The notes below the pieces were generated by a model. The model did not search any database. It saw only the letters and a program-made list of their open reading frames with translations, and had not been told where the DNA came from. The translations under genes were made by a program, and so were the position numbers. A stretch of 64,000 bases of DNA from an uncultured bacterium (lineage in GTDB: Bacteria; Bacteroidota; Rhodothermia; Rhodothermales; Rubricoccaceae): positions 248,001 to 312,000 of the forward strand of contig CANLSR010000001.1 of assembly GCA_947493945.1 (NCBI GenBank), written 5' to 3'. Below, one piece after another: positions 1 through 7,857 of the stretch (position 1 is the stretch's first letter; every line of letters starts with the position of its first letter).

Positions 1-15
1 CGTGTCAGGGGCTGA

Positions 16-87
16 GGGTTCAGAGGGTTCGTCGCCTGCAGGCCAGGAGCTTTGTCCTTGCGAACCCTGAACCTCGAACCCTGAACC
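16..87. repeat. Inverted/direct repeat downstream of ettA
   Basis: GGGTTCAGAGGGTTCG at 16-31 faces two direct copies of CGAACCCTGAACC (61-73 and 75-87) in inverted orientation. The arms can form a hairpin just past the minus-strand ettA stop at 91, so it may act as a terminator. There is no T-tract. Whether the unit recurs elsewhere in the genome cannot be seen from here. Confidence 0.5.
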
Positions 88-90
88 GCT

Positions 91-1761
91 CTACGCGCGC
101 GTCAGGCGGCGGTGCGGGCCGGAGGGCTCGTCGTCCTCGACGCCCAGCCGCTTTTTCCGGTCGTCCTCGTACTCGGCGTAGTTGCCGGGGTAGACGAACA
201 CGCCGTCGTCCTCGAAGGCCAGGATGTGGGTGGCCACGCGGTTCAAGAACCAGCGGTCGTGCGAGATGACCACGGCGCAGCCGCCGAACGCCAGCAGCGC
301 CTCCTCCAGCGCGCGCAGCGTGTTGACGTCGAGGTCGTTGGTCGGCTCGTCCAAGAGGAGCACGTTGGCGCCCTCCTTCAACGTCACCGCCAGCTGGAGC
401 CGGCCGCGCTCGCCGCCGGACAGCGTGCCGACCTTCTTCTGCTGGTCCTGCCCGCCAAAGTTGAACCGGCCGACGTAGGCGCGGGAGTTGACCTCGCGCG
501 TGCCCAGCTGGATAAAGTCTGAGCCGCCCGAGATCGTCTCCCAGACCGTCTTGTTCGGGTCGAGGTCGCGGTCCTGGTTCACGTAGCCCAGCTTGACCGT
601 CTCGCCGACCTTGAACTCGCCGGAGTCCGGGTCCTCCGACCCGGTGATCATGCGGAACAGCGTCGTCTTGCCGGCCCCGTTCGGCCCCACGATGCCGACG
701 ATGCCGCCCGGCGGCAGGTCGAACGTCAGGTCCTCGACCAGCTGGCGGCCGTCGTAGCCCTTCGAGACGTGCTCGGCCTGGACCACGACGTTGCCCAGCC
801 GCGGGCCCGGCGGGATGTAGATCTCGAGCTCGTCGCGCTTCTCCTCAGAGAGCCCCGCCTGGAGCTCCTCGTAGCGCGCGATGCGGGCCTTGGACTTGGT
901 CCGCTGGCCCTTGGCGTTCTGGCGGACCCACTCCAGCTCTTGGTGGATCGTCTTCTGGCGCTTGGACGCCTCCTTCTCCTCCTGGGCCAGGCGCGCCTCC
1001 TTCTGCTCCAGCCACGAGGTGTAGTTGCCCTCGAACGGGATGCCCTTGCCGCGGTCGAGCTCCAGGATCCAGCCCGCGACGTTGTCCAGGAAGTAGCGGT
1101 CGTGGGTAACGGCGATCACGGTGCCGGGGTAGCCGGCCAGGTGCTGCTCCAGCCACGCGACGGAGGCGGCGTCGAGGTGGTTGGTCGGCTCGTCCAGCAG
1201 CAGCACGTCCGGCGCCTGCAAGAGCAGGCGCACCAGCGCCACGCGGCGCTTTTCGCCGCCGCTCAGCGGACCAATCGGCGAGTCGGCGGGCGGGCAGTGG
1301 AGCGCGTCCATCGCCTGCTGCAGGCGTGCGTCGACGTCCCAGGCGCCCAGCCGGTCGATGTCCTCCTGGACCTTGCCCTGCTCGGCGATCAGCGCGTCGA
1401 AGTCGGCGTCGGGCTCGGCGAAGGCGTTCGAGATCTCCTCGTAGCGCTTGAGCAGGCCGACGGCCTCGGCCATCCCCTCCTCGGCGACGTCCTTGACCGT
1501 CCGCGACGGGTCGCCGAGGTCGGGCTCCTGCTCCAGCATCCCGATGGTCAGGCCGGGCTGCATCTCGATCGTGCCGTCGTACTTGTCGTCGCGGCCCGCG
1601 ATGATGCGCAGGAGCGTCGACTTGCCGGCCCCGTTCAGGCCCAGGACGCCGATCTTGGCGCCGTAGTAGAACGAGAGGTAGATGTTGTCCAGGATCTTCT
1701 TGCCCGTCGGCAGGGTCTTGCCGACGCCGAGCATGGAGAAGATGATTTTCTGATCGCTCAC
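91..1761 (-). CDS. ettA: Energy-dependent translational throttle protein EttA (ABC-F ATPase)
   Basis: This is a 556-residue ABC-F protein, the usual length for EttA. It has two ATPase domains and no membrane segment. The first domain has Walker A GLNGAGKS at 41-48, signature LSGGE at 166-170 and Walker B LLLDEPTNHLD from about 187. The second has GPNGAGKT at 359-366, LSGGERG near 447 and LLLDEPTNDLD near 468. A charged linker of about residues 245-305 sits between them, where the family carries the P-site tRNA interaction motif. Known EttA binds the ribosomal E site and gates entry into elongation according to ATP/ADP. The start is GTG at 1761, and a TAGCTTCG box lies 22 nt upstream, which supports this start. 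It appears monocistronic. Confidence 0.95.
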   Translation of the reverse strand: MSDQKIIFSMLGVGKTLPTGKKILDNIYLSFYYGAKIGVLGLNGAGKSTLLRIIAGRDDKYDGTIEMQPGLTIGMLEQEPDLGDPSRTVKDVAEEGMAEAVGLLKRYEEISNAFAEPDADFDALIAEQGKVQEDIDRLGAWDVDARLQQAMDALHCPPADSPIGPLSGGEKRRVALVRLLLQAPDVLLLDEPTNHLDAASVAWLEQHLAGYPGTVIAVTHDRYFLDNVAGWILELDRGKGIPFEGNYTSWLEQKEARLAQEEKEASKRQKTIHQELEWVRQNAKGQRTKSKARIARYEELQAGLSEEKRDELEIYIPPGPRLGNVVVQAEHVSKGYDGRQLVEDLTFDLPPGGIVGIVGPNGAGKTTLFRMITGSEDPDSGEFKVGETVKLGYVNQDRDLDPNKTVWETISGGSDFIQLGTREVNSRAYVGRFNFGGQDQQKKVGTLSGGERGRLQLAVTLKEGANVLLLDEPTNDLDVNTLRALEEALLAFGGCAVVISHDRWFLNRVATHILAFEDDGVFVYPGNYAEYEDDRKKRLGVEDDEPSGPHRRLTRA

Positions 1762-1783
1762 GAGTGCTTCGAGGATGTGCCGA

Positions 1784-1791
1784 CGAAGCTA
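1784..1791 (-). promoter_or_regulatory. -7-like box TAGCTTCG of ettA
   Basis: TAGCTTCG on the minus strand lies 22 nt before the ettA GTG. It matches the TANCTTSG pattern found at similar distances before many other genes in this window. No TTG at -33 is evident. Confidence 0.5.
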
Positions 1792-1848
1792 GGCGGGCGC
1801 CGTTCTCCACGGGGTGGATAACCCGTGGACACGCCGCACGTCACCCCG

Positions 1849-1902
1849 CGGGCGGCGGGCGGCGGGCGGCGGGCGGCGGGCGGCGGGCGGCGGGCGGCGG
1901 GC
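1849..1902. repeat. G-rich heptamer tandem array (CGGGCGG)7
   Basis: Seven perfect copies of CGGGCGG (1849-1897) are followed by a partial copy. The array lies between ettA (starting leftward at 1761) and the 3' end of the TerB-like gene at 1982. The regularly spaced GGG runs with short loops fit a G-quadruplex pattern on the plus strand. It is probably prone to copy-number slippage. Confidence 0.9.
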
Positions 1903-1981
1903 CAAAGCTGCGGCGCTGGCGGAGGCCGTGCGAGCCGCTCCACGCCCTACGTCCTCTCCCTGCTCTACACGCCCTCCCGCT

Positions 1982-2389
1982 CTACGGCGTGCCCACGGCC
2001 TCGCCGAGGTGCATCGCCTCCTCGATCAGCGCCTGGTGGCGGCGCGCCCAGTCGACGGCCGTCTCGAAGGTGCCGGCGTCGGTCTGGAGGCGGGCGGCGA
2101 TGGAGCGGACGGCCGCCAGCTCCGACGGGTGGAGCCGGCCGTCGGCGTGGGCCACCAGCAGGAGGTCGAGGAGCACCACCACGCGCGCGCGCGGCGCCCC
2201 GAACAAGAGGTTGAGGTCGCCGACGCCGTTGGGCGCGTCCGCCGTCTCGGTCCCCACGCCGGCCTCGACGTAGAGCCGGTCGAGGCGCTCGACCTCCTGG
2301 ATCGCCAGCCGGTTGTCGGCGTCGATCACCTGGCGGGCCAGGACCAGGAAGGCGCGGCGCTGCTCGGGGCTGAGTTCGTGGAGAAACAT
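1982..2389 (-). CDS. TerB-like (tellurite-resistance/DUF533-type) helical protein
   Basis: This 135-residue soluble protein lacks a signal peptide. Its central stretch (about residues 68-100), with the acidic pattern HADGRLHPSE at 81-90, is typical of the metal-binding TerB fold. The function of stand-alone TerB proteins is not established; some are linked to stress or phage responses, and nothing here decides between them. The ATG at 2389 is preferred over the much longer open frame because that upstream frame is only the antisense of ugd. A TACCTTCG box also lies 24 nt before this ATG. It is separated from ettA by the G-rich heptamer array and is probably its own transcription unit. Confidence 0.75.
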   Translation of the reverse strand: MFLHELSPEQRRAFLVLARQVIDADNRLAIQEVERLDRLYVEAGVGTETADAPNGVGDLNLLFGAPRARVVVLLDLLLVAHADGRLHPSELAAVRSIAARLQTDAGTFETAVDWARRHQALIEEAMHLGEAVGTP

Positions 2390-2413
2390 GGGGAGACGGC
2401 GGGGTCGTGCGGC

Positions 2414-2421
2414 CGAAGGTA
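2414..2421 (-). promoter_or_regulatory. -7-like box TACCTTCG of the TerB-like gene
   Basis: TACCTTCG on the minus strand sits 24 nt before the ATG at 2389. It fits the TANCTTSG consensus seen before other leading genes here. Confidence 0.5.
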
Positions 2422-2559
2422 ACGGACAGAGCGGGCCGGGCGTGTTCCGGCAGCGACGCCCTTTGCGCCGACGCCCGGACCGCGGCGCTCGCCCGGCTGG
2501 CGGTCCGAACGGAGAGCGCGGGCTCCGGAGACGACTCCCCGGCGCCCGCGCTCGGCGGA

Positions 2560-3954
2560 TCAGCCCTTGGCGTCCGTGGGCGCCACGTAGGGGCGGCCGA
2601 TCGAGTGGTACTCGAAGCCGGCCTCGGCCATCCGCTCCGGGTCGAACACGTTGCGGCCGTCGAACACCAGCGGCTGCTCCATCGCCTGGTGCATCTTGTC
2701 GAAGTCGGGGCGGCGGAACTCGGGCCACTCCGTGGCGATGACCAGCGCCGAGGCGCCGTCGAGGGCGTCGTAACCGCGCTCGGCGTAGGTCAGCGAGCCC
2801 GGCCCGTCGAGCGGCTCGCGCTCGAAGGTGGCCTGGGTGGTCTCGGTGGCCTCGGGGTCGAAGGCCACCACGTCGGCGCCGAGCCCGACCAGCGCGCGGA
2901 TCAGCACGTGCGCCGGCGACTCGCGGACGTCGTCGGTGTGGGGCTTGAAGGCGAGCCCCCAGACGGCGACCCGGCGGCCGGCGAGTTGGCCGTCGTCGTC
3001 GCCTAGGGCCTCGACGATGCGGGGCGCGAGCGACTGGCGCTGGGCGTCGTTGACGCGGAGCACGGCGTCCAGGATCTCGAACTCGTAGCCGTTCTGGCGC
3101 GAGGTCCGGTGGAGCGCCTGGACGTCCTTGGGGAAGCACGAGCCGCCAAAGCCGATGCCGGCGTACAAGAACTTCGGCCCGATGCGGCTGTCGGTGCCGA
3201 TCCCGCGGCGCACCTTGTCCACGTCGGCCCCGACGCGCTCGCAGACGTTGGCGATCTCGTTCATGAACGTGATCTTGGTGGCCAGCATGGCGTTGGCGGC
3301 GTACTTGGTCATCTCCGCCGACGCCTCGTCCATCACGATGATCGGGTTGCCCTGGCGCACGAACGGCTCGTAGAGCCGCTCCATGATCTCGGCCGCGCGC
3401 GGGCTGTCGGTGCCGATCACGACGCGCTCGGGCTTCATAAAGTCCTCCACGGCCACGCCCTCGCGCAAAAACTCGGGGTTCGAGACCACGTCGAAGTCCT
3501 GGCCGGCCACGACGCCGTGCTGGGCGACGGCGGCCGTGACGCGCTCGGCGGTGCCGACGGGGACGGTGCTCTTGTCCACGATCACCTTGTAGCCCCAGCC
3601 GTCGCCGCCCTCGGCGGCCTCCGCCAGCAGGCGGCCCAGGTCGTCGGCCACGCCCAGGACGTACTGGAGGTCGGCCGAGCCGTCGGCGCCGGGGGGCGTG
3701 GGCAGGGCCAGGAACACGACGTCGGCCGGCTCGACGGCGGCGGCGAGGTCGGTGGTAAAGTGGAGCCGCTCCTCACGGCGGCCGCGGTCGAAGTAGACTT
3801 CGAGGCCGGGCTCGTAGATGGTCAGGCGCCCGTCGCGCAGGCTCTCGACCTTGCCCGAGTCGATGTCGACGCAGGTGACCTGGTTGCCCATTTCGGCAAA
3901 GCACACGCCGGAGACGAGGCCGACGTAGCCGGTGCCGATGACTGCGATGTTCAT
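2560..3954 (-). CDS. ugd: UDP-glucose 6-dehydrogenase
   Basis: This 464-residue cytosolic enzyme would oxidise UDP-glucose to UDP-glucuronate with two NAD+, supplying acidic sugars for polysaccharide. The N-terminus is a Rossmann motif (GTGYVGLV at 7-14). A conserved STVPVGT segment lies near residue 129, and the catalytic cysteine is in GGSCFPKD (Cys273). The C-terminal UDP-binding domain contains WGLAFKPHTDDVRESP. The length is normal for the family. The ATG at 3954 gives the expected N-terminus; the open frame extends further upstream but without family similarity. A perfect Bacteroidota-type TACCTTTG box lies 38 nt upstream. The gene is monocistronic, far from the other polysaccharide genes at 37-42 kb. 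Confidence 0.96.
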   Translation of the reverse strand: MNIAVIGTGYVGLVSGVCFAEMGNQVTCVDIDSGKVESLRDGRLTIYEPGLEVYFDRGRREERLHFTTDLAAAVEPADVVFLALPTPPGADGSADLQYVLGVADDLGRLLAEAAEGGDGWGYKVIVDKSTVPVGTAERVTAAVAQHGVVAGQDFDVVSNPEFLREGVAVEDFMKPERVVIGTDSPRAAEIMERLYEPFVRQGNPIIVMDEASAEMTKYAANAMLATKITFMNEIANVCERVGADVDKVRRGIGTDSRIGPKFLYAGIGFGGSCFPKDVQALHRTSRQNGYEFEILDAVLRVNDAQRQSLAPRIVEALGDDDGQLAGRRVAVWGLAFKPHTDDVRESPAHVLIRALVGLGADVVAFDPEATETTQATFEREPLDGPGSLTYAERGYDALDGASALVIATEWPEFRRPDFDKMHQAMEQPLVFDGRNVFDPERMAEAGFEYHSIGRPYVAPTDAKG

Positions 3955-3992
3955 GCTCTTGGGGAGGTGTGCTCTGAGAAGGGGTTTGCCCT

Positions 3993-4000
3993 CAAAGGTA
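3993..4000 (-). promoter_or_regulatory. Bacteroidota-type -7 box TACCTTTG of ugd
   Basis: The minus strand reads TACCTTTG, an exact TAnnTTTG match, 38 nt before the ugd ATG. The known Bacteroidota primary sigma factor recognises this element about 7 nt before the transcription start. No clear -33 TTG is visible. Confidence 0.6.
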
Positions 4001-4221
4001 TCGGCTGGCGGGCGTCGGGCTCTACCCCTCACGGAATCCTCGCAGCCACCGACTGGCGGCGGCCGTCGCCAGCGGGGCGGGGCGCCGGAGGAAGAGGGGC
4101 GGTGTCCGTCGGGCGGAGACGACACGCGGGGCGTCTCTACGACGTCACGATGGGCGGGACATTTCCAGCCGGCTGAGTCCCCATTCCCCATTCGTCTTTG
4201 CTGGCGCTCCACACGGCCCCG

Positions 4222-4252
4222 TTGCCCAAGCCGGGCGCACGTCCTAGTTTGG
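4222..4252 (+). promoter_or_regulatory. Candidate promoter of the tRNA-Lys/tRNA-Leu operon
   Basis: TTG (4222-4224) and TAGTTTGG (4245-4252) are separated by 20 nt, close to the Bacteroidota TTG-N19-21-TAnnTTTG layout. The box ends 38 nt before the mature tRNA-Lys 5' end. Confidence 0.45.
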
Positions 4253-4290
4253 CTGTCTGTCCGCCGGGGGCGGCGCCACGCCTCCGGCAC

Positions 4291-4363
4291 GGCTCCGTAG
4301 CTCAGTTGGCAGAGCAGCTGGCTTTTAACCAGCGGGTCGTAGGTTCGAGCCCTACCGGAGTCA
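4291..4363 (+). tRNA. tRNA-Lys (anticodon TTT)
   Basis: The 73-nt cloverleaf has acceptor strand GGCTCCG (4291-4297) pairing with CGGAGTC (4356-4362) through one G-T pair. The anticodon stem GCTGG/CCAGC closes loop CTTTTAA, giving anticodon TTT. The T arm is GTAGG/CCTAC around TTCGAGC. The discriminator is A4363, and CCA is not encoded in full (only CC follows). It is followed 43 nt later by tRNA-Leu on the same strand, so both are probably processed from one transcript. Confidence 0.97.
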
Positions 4364-4406
4364 CCCTCGCCGCCGGCCCCCGACGGCCCTGTTCTTCAAG
4401 CCTCCT

Positions 4407-4490
4407 GCCCGGGTGGTGAAATTGGTAGACACGCACGCTTGAGGGGCGTGTGGAGTAAAATCCGTGCTGGTTCGAGTCCAGTCCCGGGCA
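4407..4490 (+). tRNA. tRNA-Leu (anticodon GAG)
   Basis: The 84-nt class II tRNA has acceptor GCCCGGG pairing with CCCGGGC and a long variable arm. The anticodon stem CACGC/GCGTG encloses loop TTGAGGG, giving GAG, which reads CUC/CUU leucine codons. CUC is one of the common Leu codons in these GC-rich genes. The intrinsic terminator begins four bases after the discriminator. Confidence 0.97.
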
Positions 4491-4493
4491 CCG

Positions 4494-4527
4494 AGCGGCC
4501 TCTCCACACCGGAGAGGCCGCTTTTTT
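4494..4527 (+). terminator. Rho-independent terminator of the tRNA operon
   Basis: A perfect 12-bp stem (AGCGGCCTCTCC / GGAGAGGCCGCT) with a 5-nt loop is followed at once by a run of T. This is the clearest classical terminator in the window. Confidence 0.93.
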
Positions 4528-4537
4528 GTCTCTGGAC

Positions 4538-4569
4538 CGCTGGCGGTCCGTCGGCGGCGACCGCCAGCG
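4538..4569 (-). terminator. Inverted pair of the CGCTGGCGG word at the 3' end of the L,D-transpeptidase gene
   Basis: CGCTGGCGGTC (4538-4548) and GACCGCCAGCG (4559-4569) form an 11-bp stem with a 10-nt loop, ending one base past the stop codon of the leftward gene at 4571. There is no T-tract. The arms are copies of the iterated word described in the findings. Confidence 0.55.
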
Positions 4570-4570
4570 A

Positions 4571-5383
4571 CTAGGGCTCGATCACGACCGGCGTGCCGAC
4601 CGAGACGTAGGCCCACAGCTCGTCCATGTGCACGTTGCGGAGCGCCACGCAGCCGCGCGTCCAGGCCCGCTGGCGGCCCGAGCCGGACCCGTGGATCTCG
4701 ATCAACCCGCCCAGGCGCGTGTTCATCGGCGGCTCGACGCCGTCCTGGTCGGCTCGGACGATGGCCTCGTACTGGTCCTGGGTGATGATCCCGTCCCGGA
4801 AGCCGCGCAGCGCGTGGACGGGGCCGGGGTAGCTGATCACGAACGCGCGGTAGTAGGCCGACCGGTCGTTGCGGCGCGTCACGAAAAAGACGCCCTCGGG
4901 GATCCGGTAGTGGGCGTCCTCGCCGCGCGCCGACCGCCGCACCTTGTCCTCGTCGCTGATCGACACGTCGGCGGGGAGCTCGCGGACCAGGGCGGAGCCG
5001 CGGTACACGTAGACCACCCGGTCGCTCTTGTCGACGCGGATCCACAGGTTCGACAGCTCGGCCGCGCGCACGTAGCCCTCCAGGCCGCCGTACCGGACGC
5101 GCCGCCAGCCGGCGGCGAACCCGTCGGCAGGGGGCCCCGCCTCCTCCAGCACGCGGACGCCGTCGCGGGGCTGGAGCGTGGCCAGAACGGGCGCCCGGCC
5201 CACGGGCGACGCCCGGAGCGCGACGTCCCGGTCGGTGACGTAGTAGGCCGGCGCCGCGTCGACGCGGCTGGCCGATGGGGAGTAGACCGACGACGGGGCC
5301 TCGGCCGTCGCGTACCCGTCGGGGTCGGACTGGGCTGAGACCGACGCGCTGACGATCAGGACGGCGGCGAGGAAGCGGTACAT
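4571..5383 (-). CDS. Exported L,D-transpeptidase (YkuD domain) with SH3-like domain
   Basis: This 270-residue protein starts with a signal peptide (about residues 1-18). An SH3b-like segment follows at about 50-110, and a YkuD catalytic domain runs from about 112 to the end. The catalytic motif is visible: His231 in IEIHGSGSG and the nucleophilic Cys245 in RGCVALRN. Enzymes of this family make 3-3 crosslinks in peptidoglycan or anchor proteins to it, acting in the periplasm. The start is ATG at 5383, with a TACCTTTA box 16 nt upstream and a TTG 21 nt before that box. It stands alone between a convergent tRNA operon and the HAD gene. Confidence 0.9.
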   Translation of the reverse strand: MYRFLAAVLIVSASVSAQSDPDGYATAEAPSSVYSPSASRVDAAPAYYVTDRDVALRASPVGRAPVLATLQPRDGVRVLEEAGPPADGFAAGWRRVRYGGLEGYVRAAELSNLWIRVDKSDRVVYVYRGSALVRELPADVSISDEDKVRRSARGEDAHYRIPEGVFFVTRRNDRSAYYRAFVISYPGPVHALRGFRDGIITQDQYEAIVRADQDGVEPPMNTRLGGLIEIHGSGSGRQRAWTRGCVALRNVHMDELWAYVSVGTPVVIEP

Positions 5384-5399
5384 GTCGCGGGGGGCGGCC

Positions 5400-5431
5400 T
5401 AAAGGTATCGGCAAGACGGGCCCCGGACCAA
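5400..5431 (-). promoter_or_regulatory. Promoter of the L,D-transpeptidase gene (TTG-N21-TACCTTTA)
   Basis: On the minus strand TTG (5431-5429) is followed after 21 nt by TACCTTTA (5407-5400). It is the most complete Bacteroidota-style promoter here, and the box ends 16 nt before the ATG. Confidence 0.6.
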
Positions 5432-5492
5432 CGCCGCCCTCGTTATTCCTGCACGTAAAGTCCACGGACCTGCCGGTCCGGCGAGCCCCGCG

Positions 5493-6245
5493 CTACTCGA
5501 CGACGCCGTGGCGTGCCAGGCACGAGCGGTAGGCCTCCAACACGCCGTCCAGCACCGCCCCGGCGGTGACCACGTCGGCCGCGTCCTGGGCGACGGGGGA
5601 GCCGTTGGCGGGCGCGAACCCGAACCCGCAGGCCGCGATGGCGGGCGCGTCGCCGTTGGTGTCGCCGATAAACGCGATCTCGTCCAGGCCGATCGCCTCC
5701 GTCTCCGCGAGCCAGCCCAGCGCCTCCACCTTGGTCAGCGCCAGCGGGACGACGTCGACGGAGTACGGCGTGTGGTACGCCGTGAGGCCGGGCGTGTGCT
5801 CGGCGGCGAACGCCTCGATCTCGGGCAGGAACGTCTCGCACTCGCCCGGCACCGGCCCCACGATGCCGGCCTGGCTCCGCTTGCCGTAGTCGAACGAGAC
5901 CGTCGGCGAGCGGCCGACGACCTCCGCGAGCAGGAACTGGCGGCAGGCGTCGAGCTCGGCCTCGGTGCCGGGCGTGAGCGCCGGGTTCCAGGTGATCCGG
6001 GCGTCGGGCAGGTCGAAGCGCCCGCCGCCGCTCTCGAACAGCGCCGGGGCCTTGAGCCCCAGCGCCTGGGCGGTGGCCTCGACGTAGGCGTAGGCCCGGC
6101 CGGAGCAGATCCCGACGCGCGGGTAGCGCGGGTCGGTCTCGGCGCGGGCGCCCCACTCGCGGAGCTGGCGGAAGCCGTCGAGCGCGAACGGGACGTAGGG
6201 CTCGCTTAGGCAGCCGTCGATGTCGGCGAGAAAGAGTCGGATCAT
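5493..6245 (-). CDS. HAD-superfamily hydrolase (Cof/sugar-phosphatase type)
   Basis: This 250-residue soluble phosphatase has HAD motif I DIDGCL with Asp8 and Asp10. Motif II is represented by CSGR near 47, the motif III lysine probably lies in LTKVEAL, and motif IV is GDTNGD near 205. The layout, with a cap inserted between motifs II and III, is that of the Cof/MPGP-like group. The substrate is probably a small phosphorylated metabolite and is not determinable here. The gene lies 46 bp after the M1 peptidase gene on the same strand, so it is probably the last gene of the fabI-doxX-peptidase run. Confidence 0.8.
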   Translation of the reverse strand: MIRLFLADIDGCLSEPYVPFALDGFRQLREWGARAETDPRYPRVGICSGRAYAYVEATAQALGLKAPALFESGGGRFDLPDARITWNPALTPGTEAELDACRQFLLAEVVGRSPTVSFDYGKRSQAGIVGPVPGECETFLPEIEAFAAEHTPGLTAYHTPYSVDVVPLALTKVEALGWLAETEAIGLDEIAFIGDTNGDAPAIAACGFGFAPANGSPVAQDAADVVTAGAVLDGVLEAYRSCLARHGVVE

Positions 6246-6291
6246 GTGGGGTGTGGGGGTTTGGCCCTCGCCCGCGGCCTCCGCCAGCGGG

Positions 6292-7857
6292 TCAGCGGGC
6301 GCGCTCGACGGTGAGCAGGACGCCGACGGGCTCGACGGTCGGCGCGCGGTCGCCGTCCAGCCCGACCACGCCGTCGGTGACGGGCACGAACTGGGCCTCG
6401 TCGCCCTGGCGGACGTAGAGCTCGAACGGCAGGCCGGACAGGGTGCCGCCGTCGCCGGTGATCTCCCAGGCTAGCGTTCGCGTGCCGCGGTCCCAGCGCG
6501 TGCGGAGCGTGGGCAGGCCGGTGCCCGTCACCCAGCGATCGAACAGCGGGCCGAGGTCCCGGCCCGAGGCCGCCTCCAGCGACCGGCGGAGCGCCTTGGT
6601 CGAGAGCGGGCGGTCGGCGTAGTCGCGCTGGACCTGGCGGAGCGCGCCGTAGAACGCGTCCTCGCCCAGGGTGAGGCGGAGCAGGTAGAAGACCGAGCCG
6701 CCTTTTTGGTAGACGGTCGGCGTGAGCAGGTCGGCCGGGTCGTCGTAGCTAGCGGGGACGAGCTGGGCGGCGGCGTCCTCCGGCCCGATCTGGCGCGACA
6801 TCAGGGTCAGGAAGCGGCGGCCGGCGTCGGCGCCGTCGAGCTGGCGGTAGACCTCGGTGGTGAGGAAGGTCGCGGCGCCCTCGGCGATCCACAGGTCCCG
6901 CCAGTCGGCCGGGACCACGGCGTTGCCCCACCACTGGTGCACGATCTCGTGGACGTTGACCTCCTCGATGGGATTCCGGCCATCCGCCTGGGCCGCATAC
7001 AGATCCGCGCGCAGGAAGGACGCCGCCGCGTTTTCCATGCCGGCGTAGGCCATCGGCACCTGGACGGTGGCGTAGGTCCCGTACGGGTACGGCCCGAGCC
7101 GCTCCGCCAGCACCTCGATGACGGAGGGCGTCCGGCTCAGCAGGCCCGCCCGCCCAGCGTCTTCGGCCAAGAGGGCGTGGCGGATGGGGACGGGGCCGGG
7201 CTGATTGGTCACGGCAAAGTCGGCCACGGCAAAGGCCCAGGTGTAGGCCGGCGCGTCCTCGCCCAGCACGAACCGCGCCCAGCGCCGGCCGCCGGCGACC
7301 GAGTCCGAGACGGCGCGGCCGCTGGCGACGACCTCAGAGGCGGCCGGCACCACCAGCGTCAGGTCCAGCCGGGCCGGGTCGGACGGGTGGTGGACGGCGG
7401 GCAGCCAGCCGGCCGTGCGGTCGGGCCAGCCGTCGGTAAAGGCGACGCGCTGGCCCAGGGCGTCGTCGGCGTAGAGGCCGGCCTGGGGCGTGCCCCGGTA
7501 GGCGACCTCCACGCTCGACTGGCGGCTGCCGCCGCCCGCGGCTTCCGCCAGCGGGACGTGGAGCGCGTCGCCCTCGCGCCAGAACAGCACGCCCGCGCCG
7601 TCGACCTGGACCGTGACGACCTCCAGCACGTCGTCGAGGCCGAACACGAGGGCCCGGAGCGAATCGGGGTGCTCCACGTCGAGCGTCGCCGTCGCGTCGA
7701 GGGCCAGCGTCTCGGGGTCGAGCCGGATCTCGGCCCGCACCGCCTGCACGTCGACGCCCGGCTGGGGCCGGGGCGCGTCGACGCCGTCGTCCTGGGCCGG
7801 GCTGTCGCCGCACGCGCCGGCCGCCAGCGCGACGAGCAGGACCGCCAGGCGCCTCAC
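6292..7857 (-). CDS. M1-family (gluzincin) metallopeptidase lipoprotein
   Basis: This is a 521-residue zinc aminopeptidase-type protein. The N-terminus is a lipoprotein signal with LAAGAC lipobox (Cys at about 16), so it should be lipid-anchored in the envelope. Substrate-site motif GMEN (about 275) precedes HEIVH (about 303-307). The third zinc ligand, the Glu of WIAEGAATF, is about 20 residues later, as in M1 enzymes. I chose the GTG at 7857 because it overlaps the doxX-like stop as GTGA and leaves a short clean signal peptide; a GTG at 7872 would add five residues. It is shorter than full M1 aminopeptidases, lacking most of the C-terminal helical domain. Confidence 0.9.
   Translation of the reverse strand: MRRLAVLLVALAAGACGDSPAQDDGVDAPRPQPGVDVQAVRAEIRLDPETLALDATATLDVEHPDSLRALVFGLDDVLEVVTVQVDGAGVLFWREGDALHVPLAEAAGGGSRQSSVEVAYRGTPQAGLYADDALGQRVAFTDGWPDRTAGWLPAVHHPSDPARLDLTLVVPAASEVVASGRAVSDSVAGGRRWARFVLGEDAPAYTWAFAVADFAVTNQPGPVPIRHALLAEDAGRAGLLSRTPSVIEVLAERLGPYPYGTYATVQVPMAYAGMENAAASFLRADLYAAQADGRNPIEEVNVHEIVHQWWGNAVVPADWRDLWIAEGAATFLTTEVYRQLDGADAGRRFLTLMSRQIGPEDAAAQLVPASYDDPADLLTPTVYQKGGSVFYLLRLTLGEDAFYGALRQVQRDYADRPLSTKALRRSLEAASGRDLGPLFDRWVTGTGLPTLRTRWDRGTRTLAWEITGDGGTLSGLPFELYVRQGDEAQFVPVTDGVVGLDGDRAPTVEPVGVLLTVERAR

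Larger units (their letters stand above)
3955..4290. other. Non-coding interval between ugd and the tRNA pair
   Basis: These 336 bases hold no credible gene. They contain the leftward ugd promoter box (3993-4000), a copy of the CGCCAGCGGGGCG word near 4067 and the candidate rightward tRNA promoter (4222-4252). Confidence 0.6.

Noticed and set aside
1849-1902. CRISPR-like array
   Set aside because: Units are 7 bp without spacers; this is a simple tandem repeat. No cas gene is present.
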